This document shows positions 53,365 to 64,000 of a stretch of 64,000 nt of DNA, in pieces; positions within the stretch are counted from its first letter, which is position 1; each line of letters begins with the position of its first letter. Origin of the DNA: Platycnemis pennipes (lineage: Eukaryota > Arthropoda > Insecta > Odonata > Platycnemididae); NCBI GenBank assembly GCA_933228895.1, contig OW121846.1, positions 21,519,088-21,583,087 on the forward strand, in the 5' to 3' direction. The notes under the pieces are model-generated. The model did not search any database. It was given only the letters and a program-made list of their open reading frames with translations, and was not told the origin of the DNA. A program made the translations under genes and the position numbers.

Positions 53365-54363
53365 CTGTGGTGTCAGAAACTGCCAATGTCTTCGCGTAAC
53401 ACTTCTGCATCGTAAGCAGCTCTGATAACTACCATGCAACATTCCGCCGCAGGAAAAGAGAAATCGAAAGGACTCCTCTAAATTTCAGGGGATATAGAAA
53501 TCACGAGTACAACGACCCTTTCTCACTCTGGGAATCGAAGTCTGCTCTGCAGGAGTCGAAGGATAACGCGCCGGGTGGTGATGGGCTGCACAACTCCTTC
53601 CTTAAACACCTTCCGAGAGGACTCTAATAGAACTGCTGAAAACTTTCAATAAGCTGTGGACCGAGGAAACTTTTCCCGGTATCTGGAGGGAATCCGTGGT
53701 TATTCCTATCATGAAACACGTGAATGGCCAATCGTCCCCGAAAACTATCGACCAATATCACTTACAAGTTGCATTTGCCAGCTATTGGAGAGAATGGTAA
53801 ATAAAAGACTGATCTGGTACTTAGAAAAACACAACCTTCTACATAACATTCAGTGCGGTTTCAGACGGAATAGATGCACGGCTGATAATTTTGTCCGTAT
53901 AGACAACTTCATCCAGGAAGCTTTTATTTTGCGACAGCATGTGATAGGTATATTTTTCGACCTAGAAAAAGCATATGATCGGGCGTGGATAATCAAAATT
54001 CTACTCAGCCTACATAAGTAGGCTCTTAGAGGCAACCTGCCTACTTTTATAAAGAATTTTTTATCAAGCAGGTATTTTAAAGTCAGGATAGGAGATACCT
54101 ATTCTCAGACCCTCACGCAGGAAAATGGTGTTCAGCAAGGCTCCGTTCTAAGCGTTACACTCTTTGCCATCGCTATCAATGACATAGCAAGCAACGTTTT
54201 GGATCCAGTACAAGCCTCACTTTTCGTAGACGACTTAGCAATCTTTTGCAGATCAACTAAACTTTGTCTTGCGGAAAGGCAAATACAAGTCACGGTCAAA
54301 CGACTGAGAAAATTGGGCCGCCAACAACTATTTTAGGATTTCCGCAGAAAAGACAAAGTGTAT
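53365..54363 (+). mobile_element. Non-LTR fragment F, ORF2 middle part (RT), decayed
   Basis: This begins in the region before RT (VSETANVFA ... NDPFSLWE). It covers ENYRPISLTSC, CGFRRNRCTADN, FFDLEKAYDRAW, ENGVQQGSVLS and LFVDDLAIFCRS, with several frameshifts and a TAG at 54019. It stops at AEKTKCI, where the LTR of G1 begins exactly. It is closest to subfamily 2 in wording but more diverged. It may be the same insertion as the 44531 fragment. About 1 kb of ORF2 between the two is missing, so that is not certain. Confidence 0.75.
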
Positions 54364-55986
54364 TGTGACGGTCCCGCCCCTCAGCCGGTGGCCGCAGAGC
54401 CGGGACAAACGTCCACATACGTGGGCATACCGTCTCCCGAAAACGGGGGGGGGCAAGGCCCTCGCGAGGGGGACCCCAACGTGCCCAACCGATGTGGGAG
54501 TGACGGTGACCCACAAATGATAAGATTTAAAAGGGATCGTGAAGGGGGTTAGGCTGGGAGTGAGGGGGTGGGAGTATGGCCAATTACGCACTGAATAAAC
54601 ACACTGACACACGCGTGGCTTGGATATAGCAAAATACTTTAGTGCTTCGATTAATACCACGAACTCCCTCCAGAGTACATGACATGAGCATTACACGGGA
54701 ATACTAATGAGGGATGAATCACAATGAAATGGATGACACGCGAATACCTTGGTGAAATGGATGGGGATGAAAACGATGAGGTGAAAATGATTAAGGATGC
54801 AAAACAAAAATGCAGCCTTTACAATTAGCTTCGGCCGAATAGACTGACCGAGTAAACAAAATTAACAAACAACATTAGACACCGTACTGACCATAGAAAT
54901 GAATGAAGGCTCCGTGGCCCACTGTCACAGTTCAATAACATAGGACACGATATGGCGATGGGGATGAGCGTTGCCTCAATGGTCCCACAACGCTCATGGG
55001 TTCACGCTGGGCTCGCCGGTCGTGAAACAAACTGACGAACAAGGAGGGAAAAAGGGAGATCAATGGGCGAAGATGGGGCGACAGTGGCTTACGCAACGGC
55101 CGGTGCAGGCTGATGATTGAGGATGAGACGTAGGACGAGGGTCAGGTCACTCGTGTCGCCCAGGCAGCATTTACGCAGGCGAGCAGCCCTGGCCCGCGGA
55201 TCCTTCACACGACGCCGACGGAACCCTGTGTTTCCGGCGTCCCTGAATCCGTGGCGTGTGGCAGCTACCGGCAATGCATGCTCGCACTGTCCCGAACTTT
55301 CGAGACAGAATTGTGGCGAAGAGTGGCGAACCAAATCCACCTCACGTCGTCGCCAGTCCTCTGCAGCCTTCGTCCCGTGCTCCTCCACTGACGCGTCTGT
55401 TCCCCAAGTCTTTCCAGAAGACTCGCCCAGTTGTACTCTCTCTCTCTCTCTCTGCAGAGAATTTTTCTCTGCCCTCTGAACCCCGGTCTCTGACCAACGA
55501 ACCTTCGGTCTCTCACCAACCAAGCTTTGGTCTCTCATCAACGAAGAAGAGCCTCGGTCTCTCACCAACGAAGAAGAGCCTCGGTCTCTCACCAACGAAG
55601 AAGACCCGGTCTCTCACCAACGAAGAAGACCCGGTCTCTCACCAACGAAAAAGAGCCTCGAGCGGCGTTCCGCCCGCTCTTATATCCCTAAATCCCTGGG
55701 GTGGGATGGGGGGTCACGTGATTGGGAGTACGGGTGCACAACGTCACTTGGGGCAGGCCACTTTTACACACCCTCCCGTGACCCTGGAGCGGGGTCGAAT
55801 AGCCCCTCCCAGGCCACACACTCACACCCGCGGAAGCAAGCCACTCCAAAAAACAAACCACTCGCGCGGAACCGAATTCCTGGCCAACGTGGGCCGGGGG
55901 CAGGAGCCGGGGATAGTGGCAGGGTTGGGGTGGTGAGTGCGGAAAAGGTAGGAGTGGGAGCCTTGTGACGGACTCCGACCGTCACA
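54364..55986 (-). mobile_element. Long terminal repeat of Gypsy element G1 (3' LTR)
   Basis: A 1.6-kb segment bounded by perfect 10-bp inverted ends (TGTGACGGTC ... GACCGTCACA). It is followed on its right by TTGCCCCTCCCTAAACC, which on the minus strand is the polypurine tract next to a 3' LTR. The left edge cuts ORF2 of fragment F mid-codon. It contains a minisatellite (55480-55665) and a CT run. The second LTR is not present, so the element is incomplete. Confidence 0.75.
55480..55665. repeat. Minisatellite inside the G1 LTR
   Basis: About seven units of 24-30 bp built on CGGTCTCTCACCAACGAAGA. Units near 55555 and 55582 are identical; others vary in a GAGCCT or GACC insert. It lies just downstream of a (CT)n run at 55436-55453. 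Confidence 0.85.
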
Positions 55987-56158
55987 TTGCCCCTCCCTAA
56001 ACCGTGGAGGCGGTCTCGAATGAAGAGACGGCTCCACAGTTTATCAATGCCAAAATAAGGCACGTCAAAAAAGAAACACGAAACCCCAAAAGAAAAAACA
56101 GTAAACGCGACTCGCGTAAATGACAAAAAAAAATAAACAAAAACCAATACCGCGAAAC

Positions 56159-57136
56159 CTACACCAATATTGGTTCGTGATAGAGCTTCAAATTGCCAAA
56201 ATTATAAATCCCAATCTCTTTGTTGCTAGCATCTTCCAGATAGCAAGCATTTGGGCCTGATAATTTAGAAATTGTAAAGGGTCCAGTGCACAGATGGAAG
56301 AATTTGCGAAACAAGCTAAGGTGCGCGTCGGACGCGCGAGGCGATCGCAAAAGCACGCGGTCACCGTTTTGGAACCTAAACCTGTTCCCTTTCTGATTCT
56401 TTCCACGTTTGCGCCCTTTATTTTCCAATTCATAAAGCAACCTTTTTAAGACACACGTAATGGACTTATAACTAACTGCCGTGAACGTTTTGTCGTCCTC
56501 ATGCAATTCCAGCTGCCAATACGCTGATGTCAGGTCAAAAATAGAAAAATGCTTCGTCCCGTGAAATTTATGGAACAAATTATCCATACGCGGAGGCTCT
56601 TCCCTCTCGGGAATCGCAACACTGGGCAGTTTACGAGCGTCAATACACAGCTGAGGGCGCACGTCCCTTTTTCTCGTCACTACCAGGAGATTGACATCCG
56701 GGCTCGCCGCCTTTTCAATAATCCCTTCCGCTAGCATGCTTTGGATCGTCTCCTCAACTGCGGTTTCGTAAGCGTGGTGGATGGGATATGACCATTGTCG
56801 AAACGGGGTATGATCACCGAATCTAATACGGAGTATAACGATTTTTACTGGGCCGGGTTTCGTGGAGAACACCCGTCGACACTCCGTGGGAGTTCGTACA
56901 AGGGCAGTCTTATCTGTAAGACTCAAATGAGGGGATTCCGCGACCGCTTCACCCTTAGCCGTGACTAAAGAATCCTCTGCGTCCTCATCCTCCACCAAGG
57001 TCGCGCCCATGCGATAATTTCTCCGATTGAGATCCCCATTCTGGCCTATTTTGAAACTTATTTCCCCTTTATTAAAATCTATCATGGCTTCGCTTTTGCG
57101 TAGCCACTCTCCTTTCTCGTCCGCTGGGTTTTCCAT
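56159..57136 (-). pseudogene. Gypsy G1 pol remnant: RT start fused to integrase end
   Basis: A 325-residue open frame. The right part matches the pre-RT region and the RT fingers with the first catalytic motif (FDLTSAYWQLELHEDDK). Just after it, near 56460, the text jumps in frame to the C-terminal region of an integrase (NGDRVLLRSPRASDAHLS, then GPFTISKLSGPNACYLED). The YxDD box, RNase H and integrase core are missing, so a deletion of about 2 kb fused the ends without breaking the frame. It cannot act as a polymerase. Confidence 0.75.
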
Positions 57137-57361
57137 CTGAGAGGCAGCCTCCCAGTGGCACGACTGCCCTACGTTCGGTCAAGGCGGACGAGAAGCGTCC
57201 GCCGATTGCTCCGAGTGATTGCTGGATTTAACCGCTTGCCTTGCTAGAGTCTCCATTTCCCTCTCACGTGTATCTCCCCTCTTAACGCTCGCGTATCCGA
57301 CTCGTGGTGGACTTTGCCTCGGCCTCGCCCCCCTGTCTCGTGCCTTCGCCGGTCCGACCTC

Positions 57362-57965
57362 TTACTGCGGGGATCTGTTCCCCCTGGTCTCTCCGGAGGT
57401 CGAATTGCCGCGAGAGAAACGATCCCTACCGTCCTTCTCCCGTCTTCGGCTCTCTTCATTCATGTGGTCAATCTTTAACAATTCATACAACCGGTCCAAC
57501 GTCAACTCCCCCGCCGAAATGAGGTGGGTTTGCGTTGGAATTGGTAGCTGTCGTATTATCAAACGCACTAACTGCCCCCCTTCGATAGGTGGGTCACAGT
57601 CTCCCGCGGCAGCCACCTTTCTCAGAGCGTACTCGAGCATACCACCTGTTCTCTCCTCAGAATAGTTTCCCACGTACACCTTCTCCCTGTAGATATCTCT
57701 GGTCATTGCGTCCCAAAACATACCCAAGAATTTGCCCTTCAACGCTTTGAAGTCGAGAGACTTCAAATATCTCCAGAATGCTTCCGCCCAGAGGTTGGCT
57801 CTGAGTTTTAACATTTGTCTGAAAGAAGCCACTTTGTAAGCCTCAGGAATGGCACTAATTTTAAAATACCTTTCTTCTTCTCTCAGAAACGCAGGGGGTC
57901 CCGTTCCCGGAAAAGGTAGGTGGGTTGATCCGAGCGGGAACAACATATCCTGCTTCCCGCATAAT
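57362..57965 (-). pseudogene. Gypsy G1 gag fragment
   Basis: The open frame contains a Gag-like helical region (FRQMLKLRANLWAEAFWRYL, RDIYREKVY, AGELTLDRLYELLKID) and a basic end. The upstream part is cut where fragment F resumes at about 57966. Assignment as gag rests on its position upstream of pol and its composition. Confidence 0.6.
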
Positions 57966-58890
57966 TTGGGCTTACGATTGGCAACAGATGCTTTTCGCAC
58001 CAGCCCTATTTTAAGCATTTACTGTGATGCAGGTGAGACTCCGCTAGAGACACGAAGCAACGTACTTATGTGCAATTACGCCTGCAAAATAATGAGTCTG
58101 AAAACCCATCCATGACACTCCGTTATATTCAACTCTCGCTTTATTGACATATTCACTCGGAAACCTTAGGCAACTCGACCCCTAGGTGCCCAATTTCTGG
58201 AATTTACCAGAGATGCAGACGTCCGTATCCCAAGAGTATGAACAAATTGTATGGGGAGTCCCCACCTTGGAGAATCCCTCAGCCATCGATAAGCCAAGAC
58301 TTGGCTAGGCACACAAAGGTCCAAACCCCTTCCTGCGAGCTAAAAGCCCTGTTCCTCGAATGTCTTCATCAGTCGGTCATGAGGTGATATACAACGAAGG
58401 CTCTAAAAGCTCCGTGGCTTGCGGATGTGCCTTCGTCCGTAATCCATGCTCGTTTAGTTTTAAGCTAGATCCTTGTTTCAGCGTCTATTCAGCTGAGCTA
58501 ATGGCGATCAAAATGGCTCTGGAGAGCATAGAAACGGTTTCCCGATCCTATTTAATATGTTCGGACTCAACAAGCGCTCTCCAGTCGATAGGGACCTACA
58601 CACCGTCACATCCTATTGCCCAAGACATACACAGGCGATTGGCTCTCCTATTCCTGCAGGGTTTTTCTTTCAGCGGATAGATGTTGACACTGTACTGTCT
58701 GCAGACATTAAGGCAATTTTTCGAAAAGTAATCTACAATCGTTGGAGAACGTGGTAAAATACCGCCTCAAACAAACTAAGGCGCATAAAGAGAGATGTCT
58801 CTGCATGGGAATCTTCCATCCGCGACAGTAGAAGGGAAGAGGTTGTAATTACCCGTCTCAGAATCGGGCACACCGCGTATTCCCGGCCGC
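57966..58890 (+). mobile_element. Non-LTR fragment F, ORF2 end (RNase H), decayed
   Basis: This resumes at GLRLATDAFRTSPILSIYCD and runs through RNase H (NEGSKSSVACGCA, AELMAIKMALESI, CSDSTSALQSI) to VVITRLRIGH near 58865, with many stops and shifts. The first RNase H Asp is lost (YNEGSKS for YTDGSKS). About 450 bases of ORF2 are missing relative to the point at 54363 where the G1 LTR interrupts it, so the G1 junction involved a deletion. No 3' end motif was found. Confidence 0.72.
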
Positions 58891-59899
58891 TTATCTCTTC
58901 CTTTCTCCATCTCAGACCCGGTCAAGTCTTCGGGGACAACAAAGGGGTAGGATAGGGAAGGAAGGGAGGTTTTTCTGCTCGCATCGCCCATGGGTTTTCA
59001 CACATCCAGAGCTATACAATCAAAATAAATATTTTGCAGTACAGAATATAAAGCAGCACTTTATTAAACATACTTGGTCGATCTTTCCATTTCCCCTTCT
59101 GCGGGGTTAAATAATTCATAGTTATTAATATATCTATGCACATTTTTTACGTTATTCATATAATATTTACGATCTCCTTAAATACCCAGCAATTTCACAG
59201 AAGAGCTAATCAGTCAATTAAATAAATTGTAAGTTGACACATACAAAAAGGTACACAAAAAATGTGCCACATTTCTCACATGTTATTTTTTTCACAATAA
59301 CTTAAAATTATTGTTATAATTACATTACGTATACTGAACCATCGGTACACACCAACACAAATGATGTCTCAAGTCTCAACACTCGTTATATACGATACAC
59401 TTAAGTTCAAAAAATAGTAGTCTACAGAAGATTTTCGTAATAAAATCAAGGTGTTTCTCAAACTTGATCTCGAAGGTAGCTTACTACCCACATAGATGCT
59501 TCTTACTTACACACGGAACATATTTCAGTGAGCTATAAACACTTTTCACAACCAAAATCATTTTGTGTTACGTCAAAACGTTAACCATCGAACGATTCTT
59601 TTGAACACCACAATGCACATTTTAAGAGGGAAAGTCCTCAGTTGCTGTTTAGTGCACCAGTTATAGTTGCATGGTTTACAATAACAAAAACATAACTTCA
59701 CTGTCACTTCAACATAACTTTCCGACAATGAATAGCACCTTGACCCACTGATAACAATATTTACCCTTTTTTATAAGAAGTATTAGCAAGACTACCCCGC
59801 CCTGTTATAGTGCATCCTATTTAAATCTAACTACTGTGCACTTCAGGCAACCCAAAAAAAAATTCAGACCTACGCAACTCCGGAGTAGATCCCTCGGCG
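58891..59899. other. Unassigned spacer left of Gypsy G2
   Basis: About 1 kb, AT-rich after 59000. It may include the 3' LTR of G2, but I could not match it to a second copy and no polypurine tract is clear. No gene is called. Confidence 0.4.
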
Positions 59900-61010
59900 T
59901 CATCCTCCACCAGCCGCCGTTCCGACAAGAGGGGAAGGGTGGGTGGGTAGGAATACAGATTGCTCCGAACCCCTGCTAACAGTTGTGGGTGTCACCTTCT
60001 TCTCTCCTCGAAAACGTTTTATTTTAGAAACGTGACACCACCTCACGAATGCGCCCGTTCGTTCCTCGGCGAGTTCGGCAGTGACTGGGCTCGTAAAATT
60101 GGAAATTGTGCATGGCCGAGACCACTTAGGGAGGAGCTTCCCCGTCACTTTATTAGGAGCGGAGCTAATGGGATGCAACCGGTATAGGACAATATCTCCT
60201 ACCCGGAATTTCTGCGGTTTCCTGTCCCGATTGTATTTAAACGCAACCTTTTTATTTGATAGTTGGAGATTTTTCAGAGCCTCTTCCCACCGCTGCATGA
60301 TGTTGTTCTCTCCCGCAGGGTCAGTTAGTTGTTCGTCGATCTCCCACTTAATACCCATGGGATCATTTCATTATCTCCCGAAAAAGAGACTCGCTGGCGA
60401 AGAAGTGCTTTCATGACGTGCTGAATTGAAGGCAACCATTAACGCTCCTAGATTTTCGTCCCATCGATCCTGACTTTGATTATGGAATATGTTAAGTGCG
60501 ATCTTGAGGTTTCTGTTTACCCTTTCTACTTGGGAAGCCTGCGGGTAATACGGCGTCGTAGTTATGTGTTTTATCCCCCATTTGAAGAACATCCCTTTAA
60601 ATGTCTCCGACGTGAACACGCTAGTGTTATCCGACACGAGGTATTTGGGAATCCCGCAGACCGCGAAAACTCGATCGTTTAATTCTCTAACGGTGGTTCT
60701 GGCTGTCATATCTCGCGTGGGGATAAACATCGAGAACTTTGTTAAACCGTCTACGATCGCCATTAAACACTTGTTCCCCGAGCTAGTACGCGTTAAAGGC
60801 CCAATATAATCTATATAAATTTTCTCCCACGGTTCGCTGCATATCTGCGCCGCATGCAGCCCGACTCGTGTATCCTCGGCTGGTTTCGCCCTTTGGCACT
60901 CCTCACACGTGCGTGCGTATCTCCGTATAATCCCGTCCATTTTCGGCCACTAAATATCCCTTTTTATTTTCCCGGCGGTTTTCATGTATCCTAAATGCCC
61001 TCCAATTACC
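59900..61010 (-). pseudogene. G2 integrase
   Basis: The zinc-binding region reads HNSVIGGHLG near 61010, then RYARTCEECQRAKP, with a TAG between. The core has IDYIGPLTRTSSGNK, VSDNTSVFTSETF and QVERVNRNLK, so all three acidic catalytic residues are present (60940-60371). A stop and frame change near 60365 separate the C-terminal part (RVGDIVLYRL; LPKWSRPCTISNF) at 60358-59900. By family it inserts the cDNA into host DNA. Confidence 0.85.
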
Positions 61011-61333
61011 GAGTTATGAAAGTATTGCATGATCATTTCCCGCTCCATTTTCTGGACGACAACCCGATTACGCCGGGCCCCCGCTGGGCGATACACTAAT
61101 ACTTCGCGGAGTATTTTAAATTTTTAGGAGCATTCCCGTCATAAATTTTTCTTTTTAATCTTTCGCATTCACCATCATTTACTTGGTGTTCTTTTATGGA
61201 CAAAAATTAAAGAGGACTCAGGTCGAGGACGCTTATCACGTTCTCGTTACCCATCTCACCAGCCGTCTGGCATTCGAAAGTTCTTGACACGCAATCTGCC
61301 ACCACATTCTCACTCCCTTTTACATGGTGTATA

Positions 61334-61630
61334 TTAAAAGAATTGGGCGATATTCTTAGAATCCATCTTCCCTAGTTGTTTGTGATGCTTCTGGAGCCAT
61401 GATAGGGCTTCATTATCTGTATATAGGTCAAACCTTCGTCGTAGCAGGTACTTTTCAAAATTTTCTATCCCGAAGACTATCGCCAAGCATTCCGTTTCGT
61501 ACGCGGAATATTTTTTTTCTGACTGCATGAGAGTGCGACTAGCAAAGACCACAGACGCGAGCTGACCTTCTACTCGTTGAGACAATACGGCTGACACTGC
61601 GTTAGTTGACGCGTCGGTGTGTAAAACGAA
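61334..61630 (-). pseudogene. G2 RNase H
   Basis: The text LHTDASTNAVSAVLSQ near 61625 is followed by FASRTLMQSEKKYSAYETEC, LAIVFGIE and LYTDNEALSWL, giving the acidic residues expected of Gypsy RNase H. The open part ends at 61334. The linker to RT on the right has stops. Confidence 0.8.
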
Positions 61631-61739
61631 CCCCTTATTAAAGTCTGGGATCTGTAGCCCCGGTGGTGAGGAAATTTTGACTTTAAGTTGCTCAAAGGAC
61701 TCCTGTTGATCTTTTCCTTAGAAAAACCGTATTTTCTTT

Positions 61740-62548
61740 CTTTTTAACGTATTCAACGGCGCCGACATTTCCGAAAATTGAGGGATAAATTTAGAATAAT
61801 AGCTACACATACGCAGGAATCTTCGGACATCCTTAAAGTTTTTGGGAGCCGGAAACTCTTATCTCCCGCGCTCTTTCAGGGTCAACTTTTATTCCCCCCG
61901 CTGATAAAATATGCTCTAGGAGTTTAATCTCCCTCAAAGTAATTGACACCCTTTGAGGGTTTACTGTGAGGTTTGCTCTTCTCAGCTGAGTGAGAACTTC
62001 TTCGATGTGACCAACACGTTCATGAAAGCTGTCACTGTATACTACTACAAATAGTTAAACAGGAATTTATGCTTAATGTCTCCCAGTATATTATCAAGCA
62101 GTCGAGACAAGATTTTCCCTCCCGTACTCAGTCCGAAGAGAAATTTTTCGTTTCGGAACAGACCTAAAGGGGTAATAAAAGCAGTCGCCTTCTTGGTTTC
62201 TTCCGCAAGCGGAATCTGACGGTACGCCGAATTTAAGCCAAATACCGTAAAGACTCTTGCGTTTCTGAAATGAAAGAAGGCGGTTTCCACAGTTGGTAAA
62301 GGGAAGGCGTCAAACCGTATTTTTTTATTAAGATTCCGGTAATCTACTACCAATCTGGAAGATCCCTCTTTTTTCGGGATAAGGAAAGCTGGGCTCGCGT
62401 AATCGGAATTAGATTCCTGGATTATCCCTTTCCTTAACAGTTCCGCAAGTGTTTTCTCTTTTTCTCTAAATTTGAGAGACTGCATTGGAACGGCGATGTT
62501 CTCACTGGTTCGGAATCCGTTAGTTGGAGTTTGTATTCTATCACTCAT
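61740..62548 (-). pseudogene. G2 reverse transcriptase, catalytic residues lost
   Basis: The open part (62548-62045) has KGIIQESNSDYASPAFLIPK, VVDYRNLNKK and GLFRNEKFLFGLS. The first catalytic Asp is Gly (VFGLNSAYRQ). At the YxDD box the two Asp codons are missing: the text goes from FNYL into a stop and resumes in another frame with VVVYSDSFHERVGHIEEVL. More breaks follow to about 61740. It is clearly inactive. Confidence 0.8.
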
Positions 62549-62975
62549 GTTTCATCTAATTTACTTGCGATAACGTCGGGAAAGTCGTTTAACAGCTTCG
62601 TAACGCGAGCTATTTGACTTGAATCGAGATGAATCAAGTTAATGCCTACTTTTGGCAGATTGGTTTCCGGCGTTTCCACATATTTAGCCTTCGTGAAGAA
62701 GCCGATTGTATTTGGTCGAAATTGAAAGGAGAATGTGTTTTTCACAAAATTTAGGACCATACCCGTTTTTCGCATGAAGTCTGCTCCTAAAATGACTGCG
62801 GCTTTAATCGCCTCTAGGATCAGGAATTCGTGCTCCCAAGAAAGGTTTTCTATTTTCACGCGTAGGATAGCCGACTGAGTGACTCGGACTCGACTGGCAT
62901 TAAAGCCACTGCATACTATATTTATCTCTCGCATGTTATCTCTCGGAATATTTAAATGAGAGATAAATGATGAAG
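62545..62975 (-). pseudogene. G2 protease region
   Basis: The open frame contains VILGADFMRKTGMVLNF, typical of the C-terminal half of a retropepsin in Gypsy elements. The N-terminal active-site DTG/DSG motif is not seen upstream. The frame ends with a TGA just at the RT start. Confidence 0.6.
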
Positions 62976-63213
62976 AAATACAAGAATGGAATGGAATGCT
63001 CCTTAGTCCAATAGCGCTCCGTCCTACGTCCTTTCACTAGTGTTCTGACCATGAGTATTGTATTTGTGAGAGTTTTCTCCGGGCGGTTTTTGATTGCAAA
63101 AATAAACCCACGACGGCGACTAGCCCTTATCGTCTCGCGGGTCTATTGTTTCCGTGACCGCGTCCTCGTGGGTCTCGGCATTGCGCGAGGAAATGCCCGA
63201 GGATTCCGCACCG

Positions 63214-63789
63214 TCAGCATTTAGCGGCGTTGGGATTCTCGACTCTGCGCGCTGCCGGAGGTTGACGTGGAGCTTCGTTCATAAATCTGTTGGTGACCTC
63301 GAGTTCTTCGCCTTTGTAACTAAACTTGGAGTCGACCATCTCTCCCGTAGGTACCTCATGCATGTCTGCAAGTTCCCGCCTTCCTTCGTGTCCTCGCCCC
63401 CAATTAACCAATTCCACTAAACTGCGGGGCTGGTTTGTTACCCGTAATAACAAATCCGGGCGGAGGTTCGCGCAAACTATGTCTCTTACTTCATCCTCTC
63501 CTAAGACCCCTATGAGTGTCCCGTTCATTAGCCTCTTTAGAGATACGTAGTCCGCATTCTCCGGGTCCCTGTTTCCTGTTAAATAAATCACGATGTAATC
63601 GGGCGTCGTAACAGGGGGCTCAATAGGCTTCTTAAACCCTCGCTGGAACTCGGAGAATTTAGTAAAATTTAAACCCCAGAACCATTCTCTCGCGCTGCCC
63701 TTCAAAACTTCGGGGAGTATTTTGAGACTCAGCTGTTCCGTTAGCCCGACATGGTCCCTTAACCTGTTCAATGCTTCAAGAAATCCCAT
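63214..63789 (-). pseudogene. G2 gag fragment
   Basis: A 191-codon frame with Gag-like features (LKGSAREWFWGLNFTKFSEF, then DEVRDIVCANLRPDLLLRVT). No zinc knuckle is present. The next 230 bases toward protease hold no clear domain. The start at 63789 is the first ATG of the frame; the true N-terminus may lie outside the recognisable part. Confidence 0.7.
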
Positions 63790-63850
63790 AGCACTTTCGG
63801 CACGGTTACCACGGAATTTTAATCAGAATTAACAGCTATTTAATAATTTT

Positions 63851-64000
63851 AATTTTAGCTGAAAAACAGTGGTTAAATGAATTAAGTAGGAATAAATCCA
63901 TTTTTTACAGAACGCCTTTTAGCTGTTATATTATATTGTTAAGAAAGGTTGCAATAAAACGGTCAACTATTCTGAGAATAGGCGAACGAGTCAATTTTAG
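63851..64000. other. AT-rich end of the window
   Basis: Nothing recognised. It may be 5' leader or LTR of G2 or host DNA. Confidence 0.3.

Larger units (their letters stand above)
59900..63850 (-). mobile_element. Gypsy LTR retrotransposon G2, decayed
   Basis: Minus-strand order gag, protease, RT, RNase H, integrase, which is the Gypsy order. All parts carry stops or shifts, and LTRs were not identified. It differs in sequence from G1, so it is a separate family. Confidence 0.8.

Noticed and set aside
44531..58890. F, H2, E and G1 as a simple series of clean nested insertions
   Set aside because: Only E in H2 has a target duplication. About 1 kb of F is missing around H2 and 450 bases around G1, so deletions are involved and F may be more than one copy.
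58776..58991. Minus-strand open frame near the end of F
   Set aside because: Half of it is antisense to decayed RNase H sequence and the rest has no support.

Overview
The window is repeat-rich nuclear DNA from an animal, most likely an arthropod. It has GT-AG introns, AT-rich spacers and dense retrotransposons and DNA transposons, and no bacterial operons, tRNAs or rRNAs. The arthropod call is an inference from the kinds of element present; I cannot name the species. Almost all coding sequence belongs to mobile elements.

Layout. Positions 1-9361 hold head-to-tail copies of a two-ORF non-LTR retrotransposon (I-like: zinc-knuckle ORF1; ORF2 with endonuclease, reverse transcriptase, RNase H and a Cys/His tail): the 3' end of Z, near-complete A, and truncated A2 and A3. 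B (10161-15806) is complete, with both ORFs open and a 12-bp target-site duplication. It sits inside the second copy of a ~440-bp segment whose first copy lies beside A. From 16073 to 19530 is AT-rich spacer. At 19543-30991 lies D, a second subfamily, interrupted in its 5' UTR by C; both have clean 12-bp target duplications.

A Penelope-like element with a GIY-YIG domain and a hammerhead-ribozyme core lies on the minus strand at about 31300-33460. A Tc1/mariner remnant follows. Then comes a broken minus-strand gene (34800-40680) resembling the N-terminal and Cys-rich part of type-B DNA polymerase genes of large DNA elements. It contains tandem ~140-residue repeats and is split by PIF/Harbinger element H1 (36232-39576, 43-bp inverted repeats).

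From 41 to 44.5 kb are two poorly understood gene-like models. From 44.5 to 59 kb is a composite: fragments of an old non-LTR element (F), a second Harbinger (H2), a nearly intact non-LTR element (E) inside the H2 transposase gene, and a Gypsy remnant (G1) next to its long LTR. A second decayed Gypsy (G2) fills 59.9-63.8 kb on the minus strand.

The strongest novelty is in the Harbinger elements. The transposase and a MADF/BESS-type accessory gene lie on opposite strands with interlocked exons: the downstream exon of each gene lies inside the intron of the other. H1 shows all four exons. H2 shows the same back-to-back splice-acceptor arrangement. Other points of note are RNA hairpins conserved across non-LTR subfamilies, including one inside the ORF1 coding region with compensatory changes.
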